Shown here piece after piece: positions 30,495 through 40,959 of a DNA stretch of 64,000 bases (position 1 is the first letter of the stretch; every line of letters starts with the position of its first letter). The notes under the pieces were generated by a model. That model was given only the letters and a program-made list of their open reading frames with translations. It did no database searches and had not been told where the DNA came from. Position numbers and translations under genes: made by a program. The DNA comes from Rhodococcus sp. IEGM 1381. GTDB lineage: Bacteria; Actinomycetota; Actinomycetes; Mycobacteriales; Mycobacteriaceae. Where the stretch lies: NCBI RefSeq assembly GCF_030056795.1, contig NZ_JASHKQ010000009.1:115085-179084 (forward strand), given 5' to 3'.

Positions 30495-31951
30495 GGCCGC
30501 GACGATCCGATGTCGGCGACGCCCAGCTGCAGTACGGAATCGGCGAAGCTTCGGCCGCGATGGCCGTAGTCGACGAACATGTCCAGCGATGCCGCCGCGG
30601 GAGCCAGCAGGACGGTATCCCCCGGCGCAGCGCGTCCGGCCGCATGGGCAACCACCACCCGCATCACCGCATCAGCATCTTCAGCACCATGAGTCACACC
30701 AGCATCGTCTCCCGAAGGGAGCCTGACGACCGGAACATCGGGCGCGTGTCGCGCCAAAGCCTCTGCGATCTGTATCCCATCGCGGCCGAGCACCACCGCA
30801 GCAACGAGTCGATCGGCGATCTCCACGACCAGACCGTCGATCACGGCACCCTTGAGCAACCCACCCGCGATCCACACGACGCGCTCGTGCGCCAGGATCG
30901 ACGAACGAGCGGCATGCGGGTTCGTCGCCTTCGAATCGTCGATGAACGTCACTCCGCCGAGCTCGCGCACCACCGCCGCCCGATGCGGTCCTACCCGATA
31001 GCTCTGCAGACCGGTACGAACCGCGACTGCCTGCACCCCTATCGAGCGAGCCAGCGCGGCGGCCGCCAGCGCATCGAGAATGCCGGAGGGTCCACTCGGC
31101 TCGACCTCCTCGGCCGCGAGGAGTTCGACATTCTCGCCGAAGGCGTTGTCCACGAGTACGCCCGACCGCACTCCCAGCTCACCCGGCGCGGGTTCGCCCA
31201 GCCGGAAACCGACGACCTCGGCCGCGGGCGATCCCGCGGCCAGACTCGCCGCTCGCGCATCGTCGAGGCCGACGACAGCGACGTCACCGGACAGCGCTCG
31301 AGCCTTGGCGTGGACGTATCCGTCCATGCCGCCGTGCCAATCGAGGTGATCCTCGGCGATGTTGAGCACCACCCCGGCAGCCGGATGCACCGACGGCGCC
31401 CAGAACAACTGGAACGACGACAGTTCCACGGCGAGAACACTCGGATGTGGGGTACGGCGTAACGCGTCGACGATGGGGAGTCCGATGTTTCCGCAGGCCA
31501 CCGACTCGATGGCGGCCGCCTCCAGAATCGACGCCAGCATCGAAGTGGTGGTCGTCTTCCCGTTGGTTCCGGTCACCACCAGCCAGCGAGTTCTCGGTCC
31601 GTACAGCTCAGCCCGGTCCACGTGCCAGGACAACTCGACATCGCCCCACACCGGAATGCGCCGTTCCGCGGCCGCTGCCAACACCGGAGAATCGGGACGG
31701 AAGCCGGGACTGGTGACGACGAGCGAAAACGCTGCCAGCGCCGCGGGATCGCCGAGCAGGTCGTCCTGCAGCACCACCGCGGCACCGATGCGCGCCGCCC
31801 CGTCGAGCGCATCGCGATCGGAGTCGGTGACGGTGACGACTGCCCCGAGATCCAGCAATGGGCGCACCACGGCAAGGCCGGACACGCGGGCGCCGGTCAC
31901 CAGCACCGATTTACCGCGTAACCACGTCAGGTCGTTCGAAGATTCGTTCAT
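30491..31951 (-). CDS. murD: UDP-N-acetylmuramoyl-L-alanine--D-glutamate ligase
   Basis: MurD adds D-Glu to UDP-MurNAc-L-Ala. The N-terminal domain begins KSVLVTGARVSGLAVV. The ATP loop is VTGTNGKTTTTSMLA near residue 125, followed by SSFQLFWAPSVHPAAGVVLN and EDHLDWHGGMDGY, then the C-terminal domain with DDSKATNPHAA, which binds the nucleotide ribose and the D-Glu site. The ATG at 31951 is 3 nt after the mraY stop. Length 486 aa. The 4-nt overlap with ftsW suggests translational coupling. Confidence 0.97.
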   Translation of the reverse strand: MNESSNDLTWLRGKSVLVTGARVSGLAVVRPLLDLGAVVTVTDSDRDALDGAARIGAAVVLQDDLLGDPAALAAFSLVVTSPGFRPDSPVLAAAAERRIPVWGDVELSWHVDRAELYGPRTRWLVVTGTNGKTTTTSMLASILEAAAIESVACGNIGLPIVDALRRTPHPSVLAVELSSFQLFWAPSVHPAAGVVLNIAEDHLDWHGGMDGYVHAKARALSGDVAVVGLDDARAASLAAGSPAAEVVGFRLGEPAPGELGVRSGVLVDNAFGENVELLAAEEVEPSGPSGILDALAAAALARSIGVQAVAVRTGLQSYRVGPHRAAVVRELGGVTFIDDSKATNPHAARSSILAHERVVWIAGGLLKGAVIDGLVVEIADRLVAAVVLGRDGIQIAEALARHAPDVPVVRLPSGDDAGVTHGAEDADAVMRVVVAHAAGRAAPGDTVLLAPAAASLDMFVDYGHRGRSFADSVLQLGVADIGSSRP

Positions 31952-31954
31952 GCC

Positions 31955-33040
31955 CTATCCGCCGACAGCAGCAAGGTACTCGCTGTAGAACAGGGCGAGT
32001 CCGACAGCCGACGCGATGGCGGCCAGCAACCAGAACCGGATGATCACCGTGGTCTCCGCCCATCCAGCCAGCTCGAAGTGATGATGGAACGGGGCCATGC
32101 GGAACACGCGTCGGCGACTGGAGCGGAACACCGCTACCTGGATGACGACCGACGCGGCCTCGGCGACGAACAACGCGCCGATGACCACCATGATCAGCTC
32201 GGTCTTGGTCACCACCGACAGTCCTGCGATCAGGCCGCCGAGGGCGAGAGATCCGGTATCACCCATGAAGATCTTGGCCGGCGCAGCGTTCCACCACAGG
32301 AAACCGATGCATGCGCCGGCAGCGGAGGCGCAGACCAGAGCCAGGTCGAGGGGGTCTCGAACGTCGTAGCATCCGGGGGCAGGCCCGGCGGGGCCGGCGC
32401 AGGCTTGCCGATACTGCCAGAACGTGATGACGGTGTAGGCACCGAGCACCAACGTCATCGACCCGGCGGCAAGGCCGTCGAGGCCGTCGGTGAGATTGAC
32501 CGAATTGGACCACGCGATCACCAGTAGGCAGACGAAGAACACGAACACGAGAGCGGACATCGACCAGGTGGCAATGTCTCGAACGTAGGAAAGCTGAGTA
32601 CTGCCGGGAGTGAGCCCGCTGTCGCTGCGGAACTGCAGTACCAGAATCGCGAACAGCACGGCCGCCGTTATCTGACCGACGTACTTACCGGTGGCGTTCA
32701 GACCCAGGTTGCGCTGTTTGCGGATCTTGATGAAGTCGTCGAGGAAGCCGACGAGACCGAGCACCGTCGTCAATCCGAGGACGAGAAGAGCCGAGGCCGA
32801 CGGACCGTCGGCGTCGTACCCGATCCCGATCAGGTGAGAGCCCCAGTAACCGGCCCAGATTCCGATGAGAATTGCCACGCCGCCCATCGTGGGCGTACCG
32901 CGCTTGGACTGGTGACTCGCCGGACCTTCCACTCGAATCTCTTGACCGAAGCCCTGTTTCGAGAAGGTCTTGATCAGTATCGGGGTCAACAGAATCGCGA
33001 CGGCGAGCGCAATGCCGCCGGCGAACAGAATCTGCCTCAC
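31955..33040 (-). CDS. mraY: Phospho-MurNAc-pentapeptide translocase
   Basis: MraY transfers phospho-MurNAc-pentapeptide from UDP to undecaprenyl phosphate, making lipid I, and is a ten-TM inner-membrane enzyme. The catalytic and Mg-binding motifs are visible: VGFLDDFIK (Asp pair), [27 protein letters not shown] and the signature [16 protein letters not shown] used GTG 33040 ([12 protein letters not shown]), which overlaps the murF stop as GTGA; the frame upstream is only arginine-rich filler. Length 361 aa, standard for the family. Confidence 0.97.
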   Translation of the reverse strand: MRQILFAGGIALAVAILLTPILIKTFSKQGFGQEIRVEGPASHQSKRGTPTMGGVAILIGIWAGYWGSHLIGIGYDADGPSASALLVLGLTTVLGLVGFLDDFIKIRKQRNLGLNATGKYVGQITAAVLFAILVLQFRSDSGLTPGSTQLSYVRDIATWSMSALVFVFFVCLLVIAWSNSVNLTDGLDGLAAGSMTLVLGAYTVITFWQYRQACAGPAGPAPGCYDVRDPLDLALVCASAAGACIGFLWWNAAPAKIFMGDTGSLALGGLIAGLSVVTKTELIMVVIGALFVAEAASVVIQVAVFRSSRRRVFRMAPFHHHFELAGWAETTVIIRFWLLAAIASAVGLALFYSEYLAAVGG

Positions 33041-34542
33041 TGCTCGTCCTCCGCGAGGGCGCGCGACTCGGCCAGAACGGCGTCGGCGACTGTCCACATT
33101 GCCCCGGACTGCGACGCCTTCACCAGAACGATGTCACCGGGACGCACCTCTTCGAGGAGCACCGCGATCGCCGACTCGCGGTCGGGTACGAGCATCGACT
33201 CCTCGCCCCACGAACCTTCCATGACCGCCCCTTGATGCAGCGCCCGAGTGGGACGTCCCGAGTCGACGATGATCAACCGATCGACGTCCAGTCGAACGGC
33301 CAGCCTGCCGATCGCGTCGTGTTCGACCACCGAGTCGGCGCCCAGTTCGCCCATCTCCCCGAGCACCGCCCAGCTGCGGCGCTTGGGCCCGTCGTCACGG
33401 CGCGACATCGAGACCAGGGCCTTGAGTGCGGCACGCATCGAATCGGGATTGGCATTGTAGGAATCGTTGACGACGGTGACCCCGTCGGCGCGAGTACGCA
33501 CGTCCATCCGTCTGATGGACGTCGGAACAGCAGTCGACAACGCGTCGGCCACCTGCGCCAACGTTGCTCCGCATTCGAGCGCGACGGCCGCTGCCGCGAG
33601 CGCGTTGCCGACCTGATGCTCACCGTGCACGGCCAGGGTGATCGCTGCTGTCCCCGCCGCGCATTCGAGGGTGAAGGACGCGCGGGCGTCGGTATCGACC
33701 TGCACGTCGACCGCCCTGACGTCCGCATCGGCGCTGCGTCCCACCGTAACGACAGATGCCGTTGTGCGCGTTGCCATCTCGGCAACCAGACGATCGTCGA
33801 TGTTGAGAATCGCGACTCCCCCGTCGGCGGCACTCGGCAGCGCTTCGACGAGTTCGCCCTTGGCCAACGCGATGGCCGCACGTGACCCGAATTCGCCCAG
33901 GTGCGCCGTGCCCACGTTGAGCACCACCCCGATCCGCGGCGGCGCGAGCTCGGCGAGTTCGGCGATGTGCCCGATTCCCCTTGCCGACAGTTCGAGACAG
34001 AGGAAGTCGGTATCGGCGTCTGCCCGCAAAGCCGTCCACGGGTGGCCGAGTTCGTTGTTGAACGACCCGGGCGGGGCCACCACCGAGCCCAGGGGCTCGA
34101 GAACCGCAGAGATCAGATCCTTGGTGGAGGTCTTTCCCGACGATCCCGTCACGCCGACGACGGTCAGGCCGTGCTCGGCGGTCAACTCGAGCACCGAGGC
34201 CCGGGCCAGAGCTCCAAGTGCGGTCAACACTGCCGAACCGGAACCGTCAGGGTCGTTCTCGAGCGCCATTGCACGACTGTCGTGCGGGACCGGACGGACG
34301 ACCACGGCCGGTACGCCCACCGGACGCGCGGCCAGCACCAGCGCCGCACCTGCGGCAACCGCGTCGGCGGCATGGTCGTGACCGTCCACCTTGGCTCCGG
34401 GAAGGGCCAGGAAGATACTGCCGGGGGTCACCTTGCGGGAATCGAACTCCACCGGCCCTGGCACCACGACCGTCCGATCCGACACGTCGTGCAGTGTGCC
34501 TCCGACGATCTCGGCGATGCGGCCCATCGTCAGCGGGATCAC
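33037..34542 (-). CDS. murF: UDP-MurNAc-tripeptide--D-alanyl-D-alanine ligase
   Basis: MurF adds D-Ala-D-Ala to complete the UDP-MurNAc-pentapeptide. It begins [15 protein letters not shown]. The ATP loop is [14 protein letters not shown] near residue 125; [12 protein letters not shown] and [18 protein letters not shown] follow, with [17 protein letters not shown] in the C-terminal part, a MurF hallmark. GTG 34542 overlaps the murE stop as GTGA; the frame continues upstream without conserved sequence. Length 501 aa. Confidence 0.97.
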   Translation of the reverse strand: MIPLTMGRIAEIVGGTLHDVSDRTVVVPGPVEFDSRKVTPGSIFLALPGAKVDGHDHAADAVAAGAALVLAARPVGVPAVVVRPVPHDSRAMALENDPDGSGSAVLTALGALARASVLELTAEHGLTVVGVTGSSGKTSTKDLISAVLEPLGSVVAPPGSFNNELGHPWTALRADADTDFLCLELSARGIGHIAELAELAPPRIGVVLNVGTAHLGEFGSRAAIALAKGELVEALPSAADGGVAILNIDDRLVAEMATRTTASVVTVGRSADADVRAVDVQVDTDARASFTLECAAGTAAITLAVHGEHQVGNALAAAAVALECGATLAQVADALSTAVPTSIRRMDVRTRADGVTVVNDSYNANPDSMRAALKALVSMSRRDDGPKRRSWAVLGEMGELGADSVVEHDAIGRLAVRLDVDRLIIVDSGRPTRALHQGAVMEGSWGEESMLVPDRESAIAVLLEEVRPGDIVLVKASQSGAMWTVADAVLAESRALAEDEQ

Positions 34543-36140
34543 AGTACGCCCGCGCCCGTGCCGACCAACCGCGCGTCGATTGCCGAGGCGACTACCACTC
34601 TGTCGTCGAACGGGTGTTTCACCCCTGCGACCTCCTGGCCGGTCTCGTGCCCTTTTCCTGCGATCAACACAACGTCCCCTTCGCGCGCCCACACCACGGC
34701 CTGTTCGATCGCCGCCGCGCGGCCTGCCACATTTCTGACTTCACCACGAACATCGTCGGGCACCGACAGCGCTCCGTCTTCCACGGCCTGCCGAATGGCG
34801 GCCGGGTCCTCGCTGCGCGGGTTGTCGTCGGTCACCACGAGGAGATCGGCGCCGCGCGCCCCGGCCGCACCCATCAGCGGGCGCTTGACGGTGTCGCGGT
34901 CTCCGCCTGCTCCGAGTACGACCGCAATCCGTCCACGGGAGGATTCACGCAGCGTCGCCAGCACGGCCTCGACGGCCGCGGGCTTGTGTGCGTAGTCCAC
35001 CACGGCCAGGAAGTTCTGACCCCGATCGATGCGCTGTACGCGTCCCGGCACGTCGACCGCCGCGAGCCCCGCCGCAGCCTTCGGCACGTCCACACCGGCC
35101 GCCGCGCAGGTCGCCAACGCGAGCACGGCATTCGCCACGTTGTAGCGACCCGGGAGTCGAACCGAGACCGGCAGTGAGAGACCGTTCGGATCGGCGACGA
35201 CGAACGACTGCGTACCGTCGTCGTGCTTGGCCCAGTCCGACACCGTCCACTGGGAATCGTCACCGGTCGATACGGTCACCACCGTCGAACCGGCAGCGCG
35301 AGCGATGTCTGCCATCCGCACACCCCACGCATCGTCGACACAGACGACCGCGGTATCGGCGCGGACGGCAGAGTCGGCCGCGAACAGCCGGCTCTTGGCC
35401 AAGAAGTAATCCTCGAGCGAGTCGTGAAAATCGAGATGGTCCTGGGAAAGATTGGTGAACGCTCCGACCGCGAAGCGGGTTCCATCGACTCGGCCCAGAG
35501 ACAACGCGTGCGAGGACACTTCCATCACCACGGTGTCGACGCCCTCTTCCACCATCACGGCGAACAGCGCGTGCAACTGCGGTGCCTCGGGCGTGGTGAG
35601 TGCGCTCGGTACGTACCGACCTGCGACGCGTGTCTCGATGGTGCCGATCAACCCACACCGACGACCGGTGGCCGTCAGGCCTGCCTCGACCAGATACGAC
35701 GTCGTCGTCTTTCCCGATGTACCGGTGATTCCGACGACGGTCATCTTCGACGAGGGATTGCCGTAGATCAGCGCCGACACCGCACCCAACACCTGCCGCG
35801 GACGATCGTGCACGAGTACCGGAACCTGTCGGTCGACGCCGGCGAGGGCGCGCACCACGATGTCGAGTCCGGCGGGGTCGGTGAGAACTGCCACGGCACC
35901 GCGGCCGACCGCGTCCGCGGCGAATTCGGCTCCGTGGCGAGACGAACCGGGCAACGCCGCGAAGAGATCGCCGGACAGCACGGACTGCGCTCGGAGATCG
36001 ATGCCGGTCACGCGCACGCCTGCGGGGTCTCCGGCACCGATCGTGGCTCCAGCCGCGGACGCCACCTCGGACACCTCGGTGTGCGGTGGATGCGCCGGAC
36101 GTGAACCCGGAGCCGGTTGTGAATCCGCTGAGACAGTCAC
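34539..36140 (-). CDS. murE: UDP-MurNAc-L-alanyl-D-glutamate--meso-diaminopimelate ligase
   Basis: MurE adds the third peptide residue. The specificity motif DNPRSEDP ([17 protein letters not shown]) predicts meso-diaminopimelate, as expected for a chemotype IV wall. The ATP loop is [14 protein letters not shown] near residue 140; [18 protein letters not shown] and the C-terminal [10 protein letters not shown] are present. The GTG at 36140 has GGAAGGGAGCAGGA upstream. A 159-bp gap to pbpB contains TAATCT (minus strand, 36241-36236), which could be a -10 for an internal promoter; no clear -35 was seen. Confidence 0.97.
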   Translation of the reverse strand: MTVSADSQPAPGSRPAHPPHTEVSEVASAAGATIGAGDPAGVRVTGIDLRAQSVLSGDLFAALPGSSRHGAEFAADAVGRGAVAVLTDPAGLDIVVRALAGVDRQVPVLVHDRPRQVLGAVSALIYGNPSSKMTVVGITGTSGKTTTSYLVEAGLTATGRRCGLIGTIETRVAGRYVPSALTTPEAPQLHALFAVMVEEGVDTVVMEVSSHALSLGRVDGTRFAVGAFTNLSQDHLDFHDSLEDYFLAKSRLFAADSAVRADTAVVCVDDAWGVRMADIARAAGSTVVTVSTGDDSQWTVSDWAKHDDGTQSFVVADPNGLSLPVSVRLPGRYNVANAVLALATCAAAGVDVPKAAAGLAAVDVPGRVQRIDRGQNFLAVVDYAHKPAAVEAVLATLRESSRGRIAVVLGAGGDRDTVKRPLMGAAGARGADLLVVTDDNPRSEDPAAIRQAVEDGALSVPDDVRGEVRNVAGRAAAIEQAVVWAREGDVVLIAGKGHETGQEVAGVKHPFDDRVVVASAIDARLVGTGAGVL

Positions 36141-36299
36141 TCCTGCTCCCTTCCTCTCTACTGCAGGGCGCGCGCCTGCCCCGGCTCGATCACGCCGCGG
36201 CGGCGGCCGAAATAACGCGCCCGAACCGATGTGTCAGATTACCGGCGACCGGGATCGCGATGTTGCCGCCCCGACTCGAAGGACCGGAGGGTTCGGAAC

Positions 36300-38156
36300 T
36301 CAGTCTGCCTGCAGAACCAGCTTGGGTCCGGGGTCTGCCGACATGGGCACGCTGTCCCGCTGCAGCATCCAGCTGGCGATGTTGTGGAAAAGAGGGGCTG
36401 CCGACTGACCGCCGGAGCCGTCGGCGCTGCGTGTCGGGGCGTCGAGCATGATGCCGATCACGTAGCGAGGATCGTCGGCGGGCGCGATACCCGCGAACGT
36501 GATCCAGTAGTTCGAGTTGGAATAGCACTTGCATTCCGGATCGACCTGCTGAGCCGTACCGGTCTTGCCACTGATCTGGTAGCCCTCGACGCCGGCTGCC
36601 ACTCCCGTCCCGCGCTGGTTACCCGTGTCGTCCTGGGTGACGGAACGGAACATGTTGCGAACCGTCTTCGCGGTATCGGGGCTGACCACATACACCCCGT
36701 CCGGCTGCTGGGTCTCGGTCCGCTGACCGTTGGCGTCCACCGTCGCCTCGACGATGCGCGGGGGGATGCGGACGCCGTCGTTGGCGATCGCCTGGTACAT
36801 CCCGGTCATCTGCAGCAGCGTCATCGACAGGCCCTGACCGATCGGAAGGTTGGCGAACGTGCCGCCGGACCATTGATCCCGACTGGGCACGCTTCCCGCG
36901 CTCTCGTTCGGCAGACCGACGTCACTGCGCTGGCCGAGGCCGAACCTGCTGAGCATGTCGGCGTATCGGTCCTCGCCGACGCGTTGCGCCAGCATCAGCG
37001 TGCCGACATTGGAGGACTTACCGAACACGCCGGTCGAGGTGTACGGCGCGACACCGTGTTCCCACGCGTCCTTGACCGACACACCGGACATGAAGATGCT
37101 GCCCGGGACCTGAAGTACCTCGTCCGGCGTGGTGAGTCCGTATTCGATGGCCGCAGCCGCGGTGATGATCTTGTTGACCGAGCCCGGCTCGAACGGAGTG
37201 GTGACGGGCAGATTGCCCATCTCCTTGGTGCGCTCGTTGTTACCGACACCGATACCGGCGTTGAAGGTGTTGTCGTTCGACATCGCCAGCACTTCACCGG
37301 TCCGCGAATCCTGCACATAGGCAGACGCGTTCTTGGCTCCGGACAGGTCCTTCGCCAACTGCACCTGCTGCTGCACGTAGTACTGAAGGTCTGCATCGAT
37401 TGTCAGTTCGACGCTGGAACCGTTGACCGCAGGCTGCTTGTCACGCCAGCTGCCGGGAATGACGGCACCGTCGGACCCACGGTCGTAGGTCTGCGAACCG
37501 TCGGTCCCGGCCAACGTCGCGTCGAGCGAATCCTCCAGGCCGAGCAGACCGTGTCCATCCCAACCGGTGGCACCGACGATGTTGGCGGCCAGAGATCCGC
37601 CCGGATACTCCCGAATGTCCTGGCGCTCCAGCCCGACCTGCTTGAAATCCGCACTGATCTTCGACGCCACGGTGGCGTCGACACCCCGCGCCAGATAGGT
37701 GAATTCGTCGTTGCTCTTCAGTTTCGCGAGCAGATCCTTCTCGCTGATCACGTCGCCGAGATCGTTGTGGATCCGCGCGGCGATGTCCTCGAGGTATTGC
37801 TCGGTCTCCGGCGCAGTGGGATCTTTCGCCCTGGCTTCGTCGAGTTCCTTACGGACCCGAACCGGCTGGAACGTCAGCGCTTTCGCCTCCATCGTGAAGG
37901 CGATCGGATTTCCGTTGCGATCGAGAATCGACCCGCGCATCGCGGGATCGACGAGGGTGGTGGTGCGCTGCGACGCCGACTCGGCCGACAGTCTCGGACC
38001 GTCGAAACCCTGAATCCACAACAATTGCACTGCCGCGACGGCCAGCGCCACGTACATCAGAATTTTGCCGGTTCCGTGACGGAACCGAAAAGTGGAGGAG
38101 TCGAGACGCTTTCGGCTCGGTGGCCGTCGACTCGGAGCAGGCGTAGGCCTGGTCAC
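36300..38156 (-). CDS. pbpB: Septal penicillin-binding protein (FtsI/PBP3 class)
   Basis: PbpB is the class B transpeptidase that cross-links septal peptidoglycan with FtsW. A basic cytoplasmic tail leads into one TM segment (ILMYVALAVAAVQLLW, about residues 32-48). A dimerisation/pedestal domain with RGSILDRNGNPIAFTME follows. The transpeptidase domain carries the three active-site motifs: EPGSVNKIITA (SxxK), GKSSNVGT (SxN) and SGKTGTAQQ (KTG). The length of 618 aa is normal. Two cysteines in DPECKCYSNSN near the active site are unusual to the eye and could pair. The GTG start overlaps the upstream ftsL-like stop by 4 nt. Confidence 0.96.
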   Translation of the reverse strand: MTRPTPAPSRRPPSRKRLDSSTFRFRHGTGKILMYVALAVAAVQLLWIQGFDGPRLSAESASQRTTTLVDPAMRGSILDRNGNPIAFTMEAKALTFQPVRVRKELDEARAKDPTAPETEQYLEDIAARIHNDLGDVISEKDLLAKLKSNDEFTYLARGVDATVASKISADFKQVGLERQDIREYPGGSLAANIVGATGWDGHGLLGLEDSLDATLAGTDGSQTYDRGSDGAVIPGSWRDKQPAVNGSSVELTIDADLQYYVQQQVQLAKDLSGAKNASAYVQDSRTGEVLAMSNDNTFNAGIGVGNNERTKEMGNLPVTTPFEPGSVNKIITAAAAIEYGLTTPDEVLQVPGSIFMSGVSVKDAWEHGVAPYTSTGVFGKSSNVGTLMLAQRVGEDRYADMLSRFGLGQRSDVGLPNESAGSVPSRDQWSGGTFANLPIGQGLSMTLLQMTGMYQAIANDGVRIPPRIVEATVDANGQRTETQQPDGVYVVSPDTAKTVRNMFRSVTQDDTGNQRGTGVAAGVEGYQISGKTGTAQQVDPECKCYSNSNYWITFAGIAPADDPRYVIGIMLDAPTRSADGSGGQSAAPLFHNIASWMLQRDSVPMSADPGPKLVLQAD

Positions 38157-39007
38157 TGCCCGTCACCCGCGGCTTCTTCGGTGGCCGGAGCCGCAGGGGT
38201 AGCGGACGACGTGGTAGCTGCCGAGGGGGCTTCGGCCGACGGTGTCTCGAGCGAGGGGATGCTCATGGGAATGAATTGTTCAGCAAGCGCGGTGTTTCCA
38301 GCGCCATTGCTTGCACTCGGCGTGGCGGCACGAGTGTCGACCGTGCCCGACGTCCGGTTGGGCTGCGATGCGCTGCGCGGCGTCTGTTGCTGCGACTGTG
38401 TTCCCGCAGTGGGGACGGTGCCCTCGCCTGCAGCGGTGGGAGCTACCGGATCGAGCGGAGCAACCGGCGCACCGTCGGCCGGAGCCGGGGTACCCACGAC
38501 CTGTACGCCGCCGTCGGGTGCGACGATCAAGCGCGCAGGATTCTTGGCCGGGACCATTCCCAGCCCGGCGGCCCTGCGGGCCAACTCGGGGGCGGATTCC
38601 GCCAACTCGACGTCCTTCTGCAGGGACGCCCGTTGCTGAGCAAGCTCGGTGTTGACGGCCTTGGCGGCGCTGAGGTCATAGGAGTCGCCGGCAGACCGTG
38701 TGGTCAGCAACAACGTCAAGCCGAGCCCGAGGGCGAGCAAGCCGATGATCAAGGCGACGAATGGAATTCGCGCAGCGATAGCACCTCCGTCGATGGACCG
38801 ACGAGAGCCGGAACCACGAGCGGAGTCCGACGTGTGGATCGAGACGCGCTGCTGCCTGCGCTCGTACGCACGAAGAGCGGCACCGGATCGTCCACCGCCC
38901 TTACCCGTACGTTCAGGGCGCGAGAGTGGAGCCTGCGGAACGACCCTGTGCCGCGGTGCGGGAACCCGATTGCGTTGTGTTCCAACGGTTGTGCCTGGAA
39001 CCGTCAT
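38153..39007 (-). CDS. FtsL-like divisome protein with long Pro/Ala/Thr-rich tail
   Basis: A bitopic membrane protein in the ftsL position between rsmH and pbpB. A basic cytoplasmic region of about 80 residues precedes a single TM segment ([21 protein letters not shown]). A short coiled coil follows ([21 protein letters not shown]), then [15 protein letters not shown], typical of actinobacterial FtsL. The last 120 residues are low complexity (Ala, Pro, Thr, Ser). Rv2164c has the same plan. The role as an FtsQLB component is inferred from position and topology. ATG 39007 overlaps the rsmH stop as ATGA. Confidence 0.85.
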   Translation of the reverse strand: MTVPGTTVGTQRNRVPAPRHRVVPQAPLSRPERTGKGGGRSGAALRAYERRQQRVSIHTSDSARGSGSRRSIDGGAIAARIPFVALIIGLLALGLGLTLLLTTRSAGDSYDLSAAKAVNTELAQQRASLQKDVELAESAPELARRAAGLGMVPAKNPARLIVAPDGGVQVVGTPAPADGAPVAPLDPVAPTAAGEGTVPTAGTQSQQQTPRSASQPNRTSGTVDTRAATPSASNGAGNTALAEQFIPMSIPSLETPSAEAPSAATTSSATPAAPATEEAAGDGQ

Positions 39008-40035
39008 TCCGCTCTCCTTGCAATCCGTTCGGCGGCGCGCAATCTCACCGGAGCCGAACGTGGGTTGACGTCGATTTCTTCATCCGAGGCACGCTCGGCA
39101 CCTCTGGTCAGGAGCCGAAACTCCGGACCCATTCCGGGAAGCTCGACCGGTAGCCCCTCGGGGCTACGGGATTTGATCCGAGGGGCCAACTCCTGCTTGA
39201 CGACTCGGTCCTCGAGCGACTGATACGACATGAAGACCACCCGGCCACCGACAGCCAAGGCGTCGAGCCCGGCAGGCACCGCAGACTTCAACGAGTCGAG
39301 CTCGCCGTTGACCTCGATACGCAGCGCTTGAAAGGTGCGCTTCGCCGGGTGCCCACCGGTGCGCCGCGTCGCGGCCGGGATTGCGGCGTAGAGCAGTTCG
39401 ACCAACGGACCACTCGTGGTGAACGGCGTGTGCGCACGTCGTCGCAGAACAGCGGAGGCGATCTTGCCGGCGAATCGCTCTTCGCCGTAGGTGCTGAGGA
39501 CCCGCGCAATGTCGCCGTGCGAGTAGGTGTTCAACACGTCGGCGGCGGTGATGCCCACCGTCGGATTCATCCGCATGTCCAGCGGCGCGTCGACGGAATA
39601 GGCGAACCCGCGATCGGACTCGTCCAGCTGCATCGACGACACTCCGAGATCGAACAGGATGGCATGGACGGATTCGAGTGCCGGCAGACCGGCTTCGTCG
39701 AGTGCCTCGGCAATGCCGTCGTAAGTCGTGTGTACCAACGTTATTCGATCGGCGAATGGGGCCAACCGGGATCCGGCGAGTCGGAGTGCGTCGGGATCGC
39801 GATCGAGCCCGATGAGGTGCAGGTGTGGATAGGTTCGGAGGAAATGTTCGGCGTGACCGCCCAGTCCCAGGGTCGCGTCGATCATGACGCGGGTGCCGTC
39901 TGCGGAATCGATTGCGGGGCCGAGTAATTCGTCGGCGCGGCCCAGTCGAACCGGTACGTGCAGCGGACCCGCGGATCGACGATCGGGTCGGTCGTCGGAC
40001 GATGCGCTCTCGTCCCGCCCGTCGCCCTCCGTCAT
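39004..40035 (-). CDS. rsmH: 16S rRNA (cytosine-1402 N4)-methyltransferase
   Basis: RsmH (MraW) methylates C1402 in the ribosomal P site. The SAM-binding motif is [14 protein letters not shown] near residue 53, and [31 protein letters not shown] and [13 protein letters not shown] follow. [16 protein letters not shown] and [13 protein letters not shown] are family signatures. The ATG at 40035 has GGGAGGAACC in front. The 219-bp gap to mraZ holds twin hairpins that could modulate read-through. Length 343 aa. Confidence 0.97.
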   Translation of the reverse strand: MTEGDGRDESASSDDRPDRRSAGPLHVPVRLGRADELLGPAIDSADGTRVMIDATLGLGGHAEHFLRTYPHLHLIGLDRDPDALRLAGSRLAPFADRITLVHTTYDGIAEALDEAGLPALESVHAILFDLGVSSMQLDESDRGFAYSVDAPLDMRMNPTVGITAADVLNTYSHGDIARVLSTYGEERFAGKIASAVLRRRAHTPFTTSGPLVELLYAAIPAATRRTGGHPAKRTFQALRIEVNGELDSLKSAVPAGLDALAVGGRVVFMSYQSLEDRVVKQELAPRIKSRSPEGLPVELPGMGPEFRLLTRGAERASDEEIDVNPRSAPVRLRAAERIARRAE

Positions 40036-40137
40036 GGTTCCTCCCGGTCGTGCGTGCGTACGTCTCGCCCGGGTCCGGGCCGTGCGGGTTGCCCACGGAC
40101 GCCGGTGCGAATGCTTCGAGGTCCCTGTCCGATAGGG

Positions 40138-40214
40138 AACCTGGCGTTGGGGAAGAACGTCAGGGTCCTGATCTGCGAAACCTGGCGTTGGGGAAGAACG
40201 TCAGGGTTCTGATC
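40138..40214 (-). repeat. Twin near-identical stem-loops between mraZ and rsmH
   Basis: A 36-bp segment occurs at 40138-40173 and again at 40179-40214 with one mismatch. Each copy contains an inverted repeat: minus-strand CCTGACGTT, loop CTTCCCC, AACGCCAGG (40164-40140 and 40205-40181), followed by short T-rich sequence (TTTCG after the first-transcribed copy). They could act as tandem attenuators or RNA-stabilising elements for the dcw transcript. Confidence 0.8.
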
Positions 40215-40254
40215 GGGCAGAGGCCTCGCTGCACTCGCAGGCGACCTGAGCGGG

Positions 40255-40686
40255 TTACAAGATTCCTCCGAGGGATTCGTCGAATGCGTCGGAGAAGTCC
40301 TGCTCGTTTTCAGCGGAGTAACGGGCCCATGCTTCGTCGTTCCAGATTTCGATGAAGTCCATCGAACCGATCACCACGCAGTTTCGTTCGAGTCCCGCGT
40401 AGCGACGGTGCTCTGGGCTGATGGTGATACGTCCCTGTCCGTCCGGCCGTTGCTCATCGGTTCCCGAAAAGAACTGACGAACGTAAGCGCGGGCTTTCGG
40501 GTTGGCACGAGACGCCGCCGTCAGCTTCCGAGACCGCTCTGCGAAGTCTGCCGCGGTGTAGACCGCGAGGCTGAAATCCTGCCCCTTGCTCACCATGACA
40601 CCTCCTGCAAGCGCGTCCCGAAACTTGGCCGGCAACGTCAGTCGACCCTTGTCGTCGAGCTTCGGCGTGTAGGTACCGAGAAACAC
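40255..40686 (-). CDS. mraZ: Transcriptional regulator MraZ
   Basis: MraZ is a ring-forming DNA-binding protein of the SpoVT/AbrB fold that regulates the dcw operon from repeats in its own promoter. Two half-domains are visible: [20 protein letters not shown] near the N-terminus and [19 protein letters not shown] at about residues 81-99. GTG 40686 ([10 protein letters not shown]) has GGAGGTG just upstream; this aligns with family N-termini, while the frame upstream to 40785 does not. Length 143 aa. Three 10-bp-spaced repeats of the MraZ-box type lie 31-59 bp upstream of the start. Confidence 0.96.
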   Translation of the reverse strand: MFLGTYTPKLDDKGRLTLPAKFRDALAGGVMVSKGQDFSLAVYTAADFAERSRKLTAASRANPKARAYVRQFFSGTDEQRPDGQGRITISPEHRRYAGLERNCVVIGSMDFIEIWNDEAWARYSAENEQDFSDAFDESLGGIL

Positions 40687-40716
40687 TCGCCACCTCCAGC
40701 CTCGACTCTCCGCTGC

Positions 40717-40745
40717 GGACCACTTTACCCCACTCTCCCCCACTT
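40717..40745 (-). promoter_or_regulatory. MraZ-box direct repeats upstream of mraZ
   Basis: On the minus strand AGTGGGGGAG, AGTGGGGTAA and AGTGGTCCGC run in tandem with exact 10-bp spacing (CCACT complements begin at 40740, 40730 and 40720). This TGGGN-N5 periodicity is the known binding pattern of MraZ in other bacteria. The position 31-59 bp before the mraZ start fits autoregulation near the promoter. Confidence 0.8.
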
Positions 40746-40959
40746 CGAACCATTCACCGAGCGAAAACTTTGAGCGACAACACATTTTCGCAGCTCAGAG
40801 ACAGCAAGACTGCTCGAATTGACGATCAGCACCCGACCATCGAAAGTCGCCCCGATCAGACGAAGAGCACCCAAAGTCATGCTATTCGGCGGCATGACCA
40901 GGCTTTTCACACCACCGGCGGCGAAGCGGCACCGCCTTGAACGGCTCAATGGTGTTCAG

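Noticed and set aside
28926..30569. 547-codon plus-strand frame across ftsW
   Set aside because: Antisense to a gene with full FtsW motifs; low-complexity His/Gln/Arg composition typical of a shadow.
36231..38639. 802-codon open frame on the plus strand across pbpB and the ftsL-like gene
   Set aside because: Complementary shadow of two well-supported dcw genes, with no ribosome-binding site or recognisable motif.
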